Assembly (NCBI RefSeq): GCF_043641665.1
Contig: NC_092190.1
Span: 11,096,048 to 11,160,047, forward strand
Source of the DNA: Enoplosus armatus
Lineage: Eukaryota > Chordata > Actinopteri > Centrarchiformes > Enoplosidae
Direction: 5' to 3'
Length of the DNA stretch: 64,000 nt
Made by a program: the position numbers and the translations under genes. Shown here piece after piece: positions 8,301-17,700 of the stretch. Under the pieces are notes generated by a model. It worked only from the letters and a program-made list of their open reading frames with translations. It ran no database searches and had not been told where the DNA came from. Within the stretch, counting starts at the first letter, position 1. The number at the start of each line of letters is the position of its first letter.

Positions 8301-9998
8301 ATGTTAAGTAGTTTGTTTATAGCTTGTTATTAGTATCATTGTTGTAAAATAAATTGCATGGATGTTTGAAATTAACTGAAATTTAATTTTGTGTTTTATT
8401 TGGTTTTGGGGTCAGACAAGACAACAGATCCGGAAGAGGAAAAAAGGCCTCTTTTGAACGGTGAACCTGATATCAAACACAAAGAAGATGGTGACTCACA
8501 CCAGGTTTCTGTGGAACCTACAGAGGAAAATGGTCCAGAATCTGATTCATCAAGTTGTGAGAAGAGAAATGAACCAGATTTATATGGTGAGTTGTATATT
8601 TTAAGTGAGGAGAAACTCGATCATCCATCTCTCCTTAAGAGTAAGAGCAACCAAACTTTATTCTCATGATCACCACTGGATCACTGATACACCTGATCTA
8701 GGTTATAATGATACGCAGCACAAAAGTTTAATTTTGTAACTGCTAATTCTTAAAATGGTAGAAAAGAAACCAAGACTGCTTCTGGGTGATTTTAGTAATT
8801 TTTTCTGTAATCGGCTTTTTACCTATTTTATTGTCTGTTTCAGGTTCAGAGAAGGAGGATGAGGAAGCACAGTCTCTTCCAGTCAATGTTGAAACTTCTC
8901 CTACTGCTCTGCCAAGTTCTCCAAATATGGACTTTGCTGGTGAACACAAGGAAGAGTCTGACTCAGATCAGGTCAATTCATCGGATTCATCGGATTCATC
9001 AGACATTCAGCCGAAAATAAATGAACCAGACGACTCTGGCGAGGAGAAGCAGCCGTCCACCGTTCCTGAACAGAACAGTTCAGAAACATCAGTACATGAG
9101 CAAGACTCACAGGGAGAAACACACACAAAAGAAGACAACCAACAAGAAATGGACAAACCAGCTTCTGCAACTGAAAACGAATCAGATAGTGTAGGTGATT
9201 TATCCACCTCCCAGCAGCCTGAGAGCCCCACACCAACAACACCAGACAACAGGAACACCAATACCTCTCAAGAGTCCCCAGACACTGCACATGCAGATCC
9301 AGATCAAGTAGATGGAAAGACCAGGCAGGACTCAGACGAGCCTGAGGGGCCGTCAGACTGCAGCACAGCAGTGGCAGGTAAGGCGAGGGTATTATAACTG
9401 ATGCGTGATATAAAGGTTATTTTGACATTTGACTGTTGATTTTTTGCAGGGGGCTATGTCATGGGTCAGATAAAGAAGATTGAGGGCACTCCTGAGTCAA
9501 AGAATGAAGGAAAGGATTTGCAAACAAAGAGAAGCGCAGGTAATTTTTATGTCTCCAGTTACAGATAATCTGATCAATGAAACTCAATTTGACAATAACA
9601 CTTTGTCAAACTGTTTTACTCTGTTTTTCTCTAACGCGTATCACCCACACATTCTTTCATGTGGGTTTCAATACATATTGATGACTTGTACTTATCCTCT
9701 TGTTACTTCTTGTGCTTTTTAACAGAAGATAAAGGGTTGGATGACAGCCAGAGTGCAACGGCACAAGATGAGGCACCAGAACAAGGTTACACAAACTTAT
9801 TTTACTATTACTACATAAGTAATACATAGTATCAAGGGTGCAGTAGTTTTGTTTTTTTGTTGTGACTGTTCATTCCTGTCTGGGACTGTTCCAGATAGCA
9901 TAAAGCCATTTAGGATGGCACCTGAGTTAGAGAATAGACTGATGGAGTTTCCAACTACAAGGTTCTCCCCAGAGACCAAACTGAAGCATGAGGGCTAG
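2291..9998 (+). CDS. CD2/SLAM-family immunoglobulin receptor with long acidic tail (complete, 12 exons)
   Basis: Predicted type I membrane receptor of the CD2/SLAM/CD48/CD58 group, which mediates leukocyte adhesion and co-signalling. Exons: 2291-2336, 3472-3762, 5404-5673, 6918-7013, 7366-7434, 7917-7952, 8042-8134, 8416-8586, 8844-9377, 9450-9539, 9726-9785 and 9895-9998, giving 619 residues. Every junction is phase 1 with GT/AG ends. Residues 1-18 are a signal peptide. D1 (19-112) is V-like without the B/F cysteines but keeps LIIDDLRFEDSGDYEL. D2 (113-202) has Cys122, Cys138, Cys182 and Cys200 plus Trp153, the two-disulfide pattern of CD2-family D2. A membrane span lies at about 206-229, then RHRK. 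The tail (235-619) is rich in Glu, Asp and Ser, with no TxYxxV/I switch motif. The ATG has G at -3 and +4. Family call is firm; the orthologue is not resolved. Confidence 0.85.
2337..3471 (+). other. CD2-like intron 1
   Basis: An intron between the signal-peptide and D1 exons. Its main content is the interspersed repeat fragment at about 2990-3175; no other gene signal is seen. Confidence 0.7.
2990..3175 (+). repeat. Interspersed repeat fragment, 'gattaatctg' family
   Basis: Contains tttaatctgccgattg, ctcaattaatcg and a later segment with gagaagctgg. The same words occur at 10917-10990 (ttaatctgctgatta) and 61262-61460 (gagaagctggaaacagag). The three fragments cover different parts of one family in the same orientation. 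The element class is not determined. Confidence 0.65.
3472..3762 (+). CDS. CD2-like receptor exon 2: V-like Ig domain (D1)
   Basis: A whole Ig domain in one phase-1/phase-1 exon. It has SILWKHNGNKV where the C-strand tryptophan is expected and DSGDYELEV on the F strand with no cysteine. Loss of the B/F disulfide in D1 is typical of CD2, CD58 and SLAM-type ligand-binding domains. D1 has no N-glycosylation sequon. Confidence 0.85.
3763..5403 (+). other. CD2-like intron 2
   Basis: A 1.6-kb intron between the D1 and D2 exons. I see no repeat or coding feature in it that I can support. Confidence 0.7.
5404..5673 (+). CDS. CD2-like receptor exon 3: C2-like Ig domain (D2)
   Basis: Encodes DKVVKPTISC through KDCYP. 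Four cysteines are present; two fit the canonical B/F pair around KFEW and VHVCMVSNP, and the outer two fit the extra disulfide of CD2-family membrane-proximal domains. One N-glycosylation sequon (NIS) is present. Confidence 0.85.
5674..6917 (+). other. CD2-like intron 3
   Basis: An AT-rich 1.2-kb intron dominated by the inverted-repeat element at about 6110-6770. No coding signal is visible. Confidence 0.7.
6110..6770. mobile_element. Foldback (long inverted repeat) element in CD2-like intron 3
   Basis: The left arm at about 6157-6212 (gtcacttttcatgacagtgg ... gtttcagccaat) is matched in reverse complement at 6591-6643 (attggctgaaagg ... atcaaaagtgac). It is matched again in part at 6722-6755 (ccactgtcatgaaaactgac). 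The loop carries many gctag words. This fits a foldback-type non-autonomous DNA element; the outer ends and target duplication are not resolved. Confidence 0.6.
6918..7013 (+). CDS. CD2-like receptor exon 4: transmembrane segment
   Basis: Encodes a strongly hydrophobic stretch (SLLVGLIILAILVILLLI, continuing CLAIFFYM) followed by basic RHRK as a stop-transfer signal. It contains no charged residue of the kind used to pair with ITAM adaptors. Confidence 0.85.
7366..7434 (+). CDS. CD2-like receptor exon 5: cytoplasmic tail
   Basis: A 69-base symmetric phase-1 exon encoding AQEHTGKEKINDLENQLPNG and a short remainder. It has an acceptor at cttag and a donor at gtatga. No known motif is visible. 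Confidence 0.65.
7917..7952 (+). CDS. CD2-like receptor exon 6: acidic micro-exon
   Basis: A 36-base symmetric exon encoding EIERDEDDSPNE. It is preceded by a strong polypyrimidine-tttttgcag acceptor. The donor (gtcactc) is weaker than its neighbours, so skipping is possible; skipping would keep the frame. Confidence 0.55.
8042..8134 (+). CDS. CD2-like receptor exon 7: tail cassette, copy 1
   Basis: A 93-base symmetric exon encoding GNVATRVHFFELKNKAENRF and a basic end (KSFTKKNA). The intron before it and the intron start after it resemble those around exon 10, which shows an internal duplication. Confidence 0.6.
8416..8586 (+). CDS. CD2-like receptor exon 8: acidic tail with RPLL motif
   Basis: A 171-base symmetric exon beginning DKTTDPEEEKRPLLNGEPD and ending EPDLY at a gtgagt donor. 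The acidic residues before a Leu-Leu pair (EEEKRPLL) resemble acidic dileucine sorting signals. That functional reading is inferred. Confidence 0.7.
8844..9377 (+). CDS. CD2-like receptor exon 9: large acidic Ser/Glu/Asp-rich tail exon
   Basis: A 534-base exon encoding 178 low-complexity residues rich in Ser, Glu, Asp, Thr, Pro and Gln, for example NSSDSSDSSDIQ and TSQQPESPTPTTPDN. It has no tyrosine. The Ser-Asp and Ser-Glu pairs look like casein-kinase-2-type sites. It is predicted to be intrinsically disordered. Confidence 0.75.
8977..9003 (+). repeat. 9-base coding repeat (Ser-Ser-Asp units)
   Basis: The unit tcatcggat (last copy tcatcagac) is repeated three times in frame and encodes SSDSSDSSD in exon 9. 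Confidence 0.85.
9450..9539 (+). CDS. CD2-like receptor exon 10: tail cassette, copy 2
   Basis: A 90-base symmetric exon encoding GGYVMGQIKKIEGTPESKNE and a basic end (LQTKRSA). It pairs with exon 7: both end in GCAG|gtaattttt followed by similar intron sequence, and both preceding introns carry tattataactgat. It holds a tail tyrosine (GGYVMG). Confidence 0.6.
9726..9785 (+). CDS. CD2-like receptor exon 11: tail
   Basis: A 60-base symmetric exon encoding EDKGLDDSQSATAQDEAPEQ, with an acceptor at ttttaacag and a donor at gttaca. The donor is non-consensus after GT, so usage is less certain. Confidence 0.55.
9895..9998 (+). CDS. CD2-like receptor exon 12: terminal coding exon, tail cassette copy 3
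   Basis: Encodes DSIKPFRMAPELENRLMEFP and a short basic end, stopping at TAG 9996-9998. The DNA word TGAGTTAGAGAATA resembles TGAGTTAAAGAATA in exon 7 and TGAGTCAAAGAATG in exon 10, which suggests a third copy of the same cassette. Confidence 0.6.
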
Positions 9999-10881
9999 CA
10001 GATAATTGATCACACCAATGAAACATATTGATGTTAAACTATAACACTTAATAAATTACTTTGAATTATTTTATAAATAATAATTTATGAATATGTCTTT
10101 GGTGTAGTATCACAGAAAGGCTTTTTTTAAAACCCATTTTATTGTCTGTTTCAGGGTTGTAAATACAATGTTGCAGCAAGGAAAAGATCAATACAAGAGG
10201 TAAAGGCAGAAGTAAAAGAGTACAGAGGACCTTCAGTGAATAATATTTCAAAGACAGACAAATATTCACTGTGGGACTGTAAGAAGATTATGATGGAGAA
10301 ATGGGCATGCAGTAAGAGCCATCGAGGACAGAAAGCAACACAAAAGAAGACCATGAAAAAGATGGAGGTCGAGGTCCGAAAGCAAATGGGTGGTTCATCC
10401 ATCTCTGTTTCCTGTTTCTTCCTTTAAAGCAACATAATACAAAAAGGTCCCCTTAAAACCAGTGTTAGCAGTGTGCTAACCAGATAAAAGAAATCTAAAT
10501 CATAGCAGGACTTTAAAATACAACAATTTCATACACATGACTTGACAGTTAAGCCTCGTCACAGTTTGTAGAACGTGACATGCCAGAGTACCAGAAGTTA
10601 CACTCAGAAATGTTGTTTCATATGTTTCATTTACACACATTACAGAACCCATCTCTTAAGATCTCCCTGGTCCTTCTCATTTTAACTTAATTACTTGGCT
10701 ACTTTTAATAATAATATATTAATAAATAATTATTCATGTAATGTTTTTGACTAACAGCTGCAATATATATTTACTGTTTTATTGTTTGTGGTTTGCAGGG
10801 TACAAAAAATATCAACTAATGATGCTGTGTTTTTTATTTTTTATAAATGATGCTATGACCTTTGACCCTACTCATAATAAA
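9999..10881 (+). other. Downstream region / probable 3' UTR of the CD2-like gene
   Basis: Runs from the TAG stop to an AATAAA at 10876-10881. It includes an acceptor-like tract at 10138-10154 that copies the one before exon 9, followed by an open frame to 10427. It may be plain 3' UTR or contain an alternative last exon. Confidence 0.4.
10876..10881 (+). terminator. Candidate polyadenylation signal, CD2-like gene
   Basis: A canonical AATAAA in the right strand about 0.9 kb after the stop. Further AATAAA hexamers occur at 11384-11389 and 11452-11457, so the true end could be later. Confidence 0.35.
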
Positions 10882-10916
10882 GACACTAAGGTGTGATACA
10901 AATAAGCTTTATTAGA

Positions 10917-10990
10917 AGTAGGGCTGCAACTAACAAGTATTTTCATTATAAGTTAATCTGCTGATTATTTTCTCAATGAATCAATGAATC
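10917..10990 (+). repeat. Interspersed repeat fragment, 'gattaatctg' family (5' part)
   Basis: Begins agggctgcaactaac and continues attttcattataagttaatc, a start I recognise as widespread in percomorph genomes. It is the same family as 2990-3175 and 61262-61460. Confidence 0.65.
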
Positions 10991-13900
10991 ACCTAGACCT
11001 AGGTGATGGAGAGTGATATTAACACAAGCAGGGAATTCAGTTAGCACCGGCCAAATACAGGGTAAATGTTGGCTGTATCAAATATTCCCTTTGGGTTCTC
11101 AAAGAAAAAAATATATACCTGTATACCTATGATAATATAAAGGTATTCTCCGTGTACTTTAAAAATCTGTGAGATGGTTCAATGTCAGACATCTTTTCAG
11201 ATATATATTTTCATGCCCAGCTTATTTCTGCTAATTAATTAATTGTTGATACATTATTGACATTCTCTGTATATTTGTAATCATTCATGACACTACTTCT
11301 AGATTTTATTTGTATTTTGTTTACTTTTCTCTTACTGTAGTTTTTGCTGATGCATGTTTTTGGACTGTTTCATTGCACTGATAAATAAAAGCGATGCTAT
11401 TGTGAGCGTGATTTGTAAATAAGTTATTTCCAATTTCTTCTCTTTTTTTTTAATAAAGTATATGCTCAGATCCCACAGCTTTTAAGGGAATATTTTAGTT
11501 ATAGTACCAGAATATTTGTTGAATATTGTGGCAGAATTTGCTTTTAGATTCATTTGAAAGCTGAGTAATGCAGCCAGAAAACTCAGGGAATGCATTTAGA
11601 GGAGCAGCCATGTATCAGGGGGGAAAATGATTGTTCAAATTAAATATAAGAATAAGGTAATAAACTGATGGTGAGTTTGACAGCTTAGCAGGGCAAATCT
11701 ATAACCTACACATATATTTAAGGTGATATTGGTAAGTAACTGTGAGGACATTTTTCCATCAGTAGGGGGCAGTGTTTATTAGCTCTTACCTCTAGTCAAG
11801 GACTGCTGTTTAGAAATTACAAGTGAGCTTTTTTATGATCTTAACACAGATGGTTGAAGGACATCCTTGGATATAGAGGTAGGCTTAATAAATACACAGT
11901 TGAAAAGTGTGATGATCAAGTGTGGCTTTACTGGAATATATTGCAGAACATTCAAGTCTTAAACATACATATTTGTGGTATTTGAGTTCAGGGCAGTGTT
12001 GATGAAGAGTTGTCTAAATGCACTCTATAGGAATGTGTGGGACTGCAGGTTCAAAGATATTCAGAGAAGTTAAGGAAGCTTGTGAGTGCAGTTTAAAGAA
12101 ATGTGTCTACTTAAATTGACAGTTACACCACATTTTGGATATTAACCTGTGGTAGGTCATTCATTTAGTGAGAGGCAAAACAGCGGCCACAGTAAACCAG
12201 CAGTCAAACCAACTAAAGTGCTCTGTGGTGTAAATGCATGAAAAGCAGGTTCACCCACTGCTGAATGACAAGCTGGTGTAGATTTCTAGAGGTACTGGTT
12301 GGGCCATGTGAGAAAGTCATGCATGATTAGTTTAACCTCTGAGTCACAGAAAAGTCTGTGATCTGCTACCACCTGACCTGTGGGTTCAGGGCACAAGCAG
12401 ACAATGAACACTATCGTATTTCGGTGCTCGCAACAAATACCAAGGGGATATTAGAGTATTGAATTATTTGTGTGGATCGGGGCTCTGCCTCCTCAGACGG
12501 GGGTCACAATGTGGTTCCACTGAGACATTGTTAATGTGTTGATGGCAGCAGGGAAGCATCCTGGCTCAGAGTCTTCCAGTGGAGCAATGATATATCCATG
12601 CCAACATGTTTTTATATAAGCACCTTTTTCCTGGGATGATTGTTACACCAAAGAGGCTTTTTTGAGTTTTTCCTGGACTTTTAAAAAAAACATGACAATG
12701 GCATGCCAGCCTAACTGGCAAGGGCATGCCTGTTAAAGTAAGAGCGCTTGTTTCCTTTTCCACATCATATAGTTACATTACACTGGAGTGTAATGTTCCC
12801 TCAGATACAGGCACGATCACACTTTTCCCCTCAGATTGTTTAGGTCCTTTTTTTGGCCTGGTTGCGATAGCAGAGAAGGAAAAAAAGAAGAATGGGCCAC
12901 CATCCAGAACAGCCTTTTATACAAGGTTGATTAGCATGCTGGCTTGTTTAAATTGCCTCCTGGAGGGCTGACGTGAAATCGAACAATATCCTCTGGCTTT
13001 AGAGACTAGCCCCATAGCTTCTCATTTATTTTTATGCAGAGTTAGGACAGACCTTGGCACTGCTCCACTGAGGAAGCTGAGCCCGGGGAGGCCAGGTCTG
13101 GATAGGTCAGGACAAATCAATTAATATCAGCTCAATAAAAGTTTACTGTGACAGTGCAACCTGGGCGCCCACTATAATTAGGTGGATAAATTGTTAAGTG
13201 TGGTTGAGACATTATAATGAAATAATATCCTTTTCCTATCTCTATAAAAGACATCCATTAAGGCCTGATTTGTCTTTGGACCCTACTTTTACGAGAAGTG
13301 ATAGCAAAGCATTGTTTGTCATCGTTATTATTATACTATATTAAACAAGGTTTCCCTCTTGGGTGATCATGTTTATGACTGTATATTTGGGTCCAACTCA
13401 ACCTCTATGCCCTTGTTTTTCTGCTAACATTTGGTCATCATGTAAAATTCAAGTGAGCCCAAGGCAGAAAGATTATTATACCCACGGCAGCAACCAACAC
13501 AGTGGAAACACTTATTAATATACTACTTATATACCTATAAATGCTACAATTGGGACAGATAAAATAGGTGTAGGGTAGAAGATTGAAAGTTTGTCTGTCC
13601 TCTCTGAACCAAAAATGATCTCAGTAGTCAGAAATAATTCAAGTAAGTACAAATATACCTCTGCTCCTTTGTGGTCTTAATGACAGAGGCCTTGCTCTGC
13701 CAGGGAAAAACCTGATCCGGTCATTGTTGAGATTTATACGGCTATCATGTTGCCATAACTCCACTAATAAGGAACTTAATTTGAGGTTGATATCTTCTGT
13801 TTGGATCTATCAAACACACCACTGTTGTGTTCATATTTGGTGACCACAATATAAACACTGGTTATTAGACCTGCAGGCTGCATGAAGGTGTGCACAGTGG

Positions 13901-14359
13901 CAGCCATGTTTGCGTGAGTCTCATGGTGGATTTCTTAACATCAGGACAGCTTAAAGTTAATTACAGAGTCTTTGACATCTCCTTGTGGCCTGGCTGGAGT
14001 TTGGAGTTCGGTCACGTCTTTGTGCCTGCACACTTTCTCTGTCACACAACGTCTTGGCAATAATTTCCCACTGAAACATCAATTGTCAAGTCAGTAAGTA
14101 AATATTTTCTTCTGTAAGGCCAGGAAAATTCTTTGAGTATTTACATGTTTTCATTATGGTTTCTCTTGGGCATTTTCTTTGGAGACAGCTTTCATCTTTG
14201 TGGTGGGGACACAGAACCTGGCCTAATTTGGGCATTTTATCTGAACAGTATGGGCCTAAGCATGAAACAGAGACAAACAATACTTGATGCACTGCCTCTT
14301 TTGTCCAGCATTACAAAACATTAGTTTGACTGTAGTAGCTTAATGTATGTTGCTTTTAG

Positions 14360-14706
14360 GGATGTTAGTGTCGGTTGGCTGGTGCACCGCTTTGGTCCAG
14401 ACTGAAATATCTCTAACTATTGAATGGATTTCCGTGGCATCTGGTACACACATTCAGCTGAACTATTATACTTGGAAAACTAATGACATTCCCATCAGTC
14501 TCAGCTGTACTTTGTGTTTAGTGCTAATTAGCATTGTTAGCAAGCTAACATGCTAAACTAAGATGATGATGAGGAAACATTACACCTACAAAACAACAGC
14601 AGCTAGCATTGTCATTGTTAGCATGCTCACATTAGCACTTAGCTCAAAGCAGTGCCTCGCTTATATAGCTACAGCCTCACAAAGCTAAGTGTTGCTGTAG
14701 ACTCTT
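14360..14706 (+). repeat. Interspersed repeat, 'gcatgctaac' family
   Basis: Contains gaatggatttccgtggcatc, ctaatgacattcccatcag and a block of gttagca/gctaaca words, ending near gctgtagactcttg. The element at 45667-46143 is the reverse-complement relative, sharing ctaatgacatt, tgtactttgt and the gcatgctaac block. Confidence 0.75.
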
Positions 14707-17700
14707 GTTCTGTGTTATGCTATTTGTCAAGAAAATCATTCATTTCAAAACTGATGGTCCTGCAGAGCATGGAGTCTATTGAGACAGATGCAATAGATGG
14801 AGAACACGTTTGTATCTTTGATTTACGTTTGTATTCGTTTGTATTCTCTTGCAATGAGCACCACTCATCATCTGGTTTCACACTCCTTTGTCTGAAACAA
14901 CCAGCACCATATGATGCTATTTGTCAAAGATAAGCTCCACACAAGTTGTTGAACACTCTTGACTTTGCATATGCATAGCTGTCACAAAAGCTTATGTTTT
15001 CCATTTGCTCACATTTTTAAACTTCTCTGTAACCATTTGTAATTAACTTTAGAGTGGAAAAAGTATGGATAGCCCTATTCAACAATTGGACATACAGTAT
15101 ATCCTTTCAGCACCATGGACAGACAGTTTCTGAGAACCAGCAGAGGGAATCACTTTGTTTTTGTTTTCTGTTGTCATGTGCATGTGTTTCTGTAAATACT
15201 TTTCTCAACAGTCGAGCCGCTCAGTTCAGAGCTTTGTCAGTTCTTTATTTGAACAAGCTGCCTGTCAATGTGCCACGCTGACGTATCTGTGCTTGTGCAC
15301 TTGCAGAACCTGACACAATTCTCCTGTGGCAGAATGGAAAACACTTGCAGCATACTGCCTGCCTCGTATTGTCTGATGGGAAGATTAAAGCCAATCCAAA
15401 CAAAATTCACTCTCTTCAACTCTGAGTTGGTCGATGGTGAGACCACCAGAGGGGAACAGCTTGTTCAACTATGTCATCAGATCACATTATCATTGATCTC
15501 AGTCTCCCGCTCACCTCCTCTGTCTGTCTTTGCCTTCCTGAGTCTGCCCTGTGCTTTCAGTAACATTTCTCATGGCTTGCTGTTGCCTCTCATCTCTTGA
15601 GTGTGATAAGAACTCATGATGACTTCACCAGAATAACATGCTGCAGAGATGCACTTTTAACTGTTTTTGTCCCAGGCTTTGAATATAATCACCTTTACTT
15701 GACTCTTGATACTTACCAGCCTCTGTTAATAATAGGAGGTAATAATGTGTTGGGACTACAGCTCTAGGTAATTGTTGCCAGTCTGGTGATGTATTTTTGG
15801 CTGTTTTATCTTCACACCAAAAATGATGGCATGGCTTTCTGCCACAACCATAGAGCCCCCTGTAGTGTATTCATTGGCAGCAAGGAGCATTGTTGACAGA
15901 AAATTTTAAATCAATTGTGAGATAAATTCAAAAGCCTTAAAATAACTGCTGCTTTGAGTATACAGTATAACGTCACAATCAGGAAAAGGCAAGATTTTTT
16001 TTTAGCACAGCAGGTAGAAACTAAACTAACTGTTCAACATGGAGGTCACCCACATTTAAACTGTGCCTTGGTTAGTTGGTGTATCGGAGTCCTCACTAAC
16101 TGAATAAATCCTAATTGAACAATTAAGATCTGACCCAAAAGACAGAAATTCTGCTTTTAATTTAATAAATATTATGCTGAGGGAAATGATCAGAGTGCTT
16201 TTCAGTTGAAGCACAATAAATTGAGTCATGATGAATTTCAACTGTCAGTGAAAAAATATTGAAAATGAATAATGGAGTTAAATGTGTTTATTTTTGTAAA
16301 ATGGATCCAGAATTTTGTGAACAATTGTGGCTATTTAAGATTTTTATGAAAATGAGATGTTACCAAAACAAGATGTACAACACTCTGTCTGGCTCTGTTG
16401 TGGTCGATGTGGAGTATAAATATGTCCAAATGCTCTCCATATGTCTGGCAACTCCACTGACCCCTCTTACTTAAACATTGCCAGGGTGGATGTGCTCCAC
16501 GCTCGGGCCAATGTGCGGTGATGTTGTTGTTTTACTTTACATGGGTATCACAGCAGTAAAAATTCCAGTGAAACCTAACAAGGAGAGATAGATCTACTAC
16601 TGTGGCGTGTCTAAATTTGGAGTAGAGAAAGCTTGCCACTGATTCAAATGTTATTGCCAGCAGAGGACTTTTTATATACTCCATAATGATGCATAGGTAT
16701 ATGGAAAAAAAACTCCTGCTGTTAAAGCTCACGCTGCCAGACAGAGAGTTACTGTATGTGAAAGCGAGCGTTACAGCCAAATGTTATAATTGTTTATTTG
16801 TGTCTGTTCGGCTTGATGGCAGCGTGTCACTTCTGTTTCCCGGATCTGTCTGTGGGGGAATGATTCATGTGGACAGCACCGCAGATTGTGCTGGTGATTA
16901 CCCAAAATAGCTCTGGCATGCGGCATGCGTGCATGCGTAGAGAAGTGCATGTATGTCATTGTATGTGCATAAATGTTTGTTCATGTGTCTTTGTGCACAT
17001 GTCTGCTAGTGTGTGCGCATTCCTGCCTTCATGTGCATGTAGTCTGGGATCTGGCGAGTTCCTCTCCACCCGTGGTGGGCCTCTCTCGGCCAGATGGATG
17101 GTCTCAGCCAGTGTCAGAGAGGTGACAGCTGGCTGGCCTGGCCTCTCCTGGCCAAGGGTCTGGATCCTGTCCTCTGACAGCTCCTGATGGGTGACACGTC
17201 TACCGCTCCCCCCACCCATGAGCTTGCATCATGGAAACTCCTGGTTTACTGAGAAATCAATGATGTCTCACAGCGTGCTTTAATGAAATGTAAATGATAT
17301 GAGCCACACCCCCGGTGAGATGACGCCTGAACTCGTAAGTGCTCTAAAGGAAGTAGCCACCCTACTGATGATTGAATAATTAGGTCTTTTCAATGGCTGT
17401 AAAACACATTTTACAGAGGAAAAGAGTAATAGCTGCTCCACTCCAAACTGAAATAAGACAACAGGTCATGGTTCTCACTGAAAAGCTAAACTCATGTACC
17501 ATGTCGAAAACCTCATTAGGTAAGCTACACAAGCTGTCACAAAATCTCTCATGAAAGTCATAAATTAGACTAAGCTAGTGCTACTTCTTTTACTTAACAT
17601 AACACCCCGCTCTCCCTCCTCTCTTGTTCTTGAGTGGCCTCAACATTACAGTCAACTCGTTAGAGAGGCTGGAGGTCTAAGCTGGGGAGTGGTGCTGGAA

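Noticed and set aside
10236..10427. 63-codon open frame after the CD2-like gene, as a separate small gene
   Set aside because: It lies in the probable 3' UTR and is better explained as a decayed or alternative exon; it has no domain of its own.
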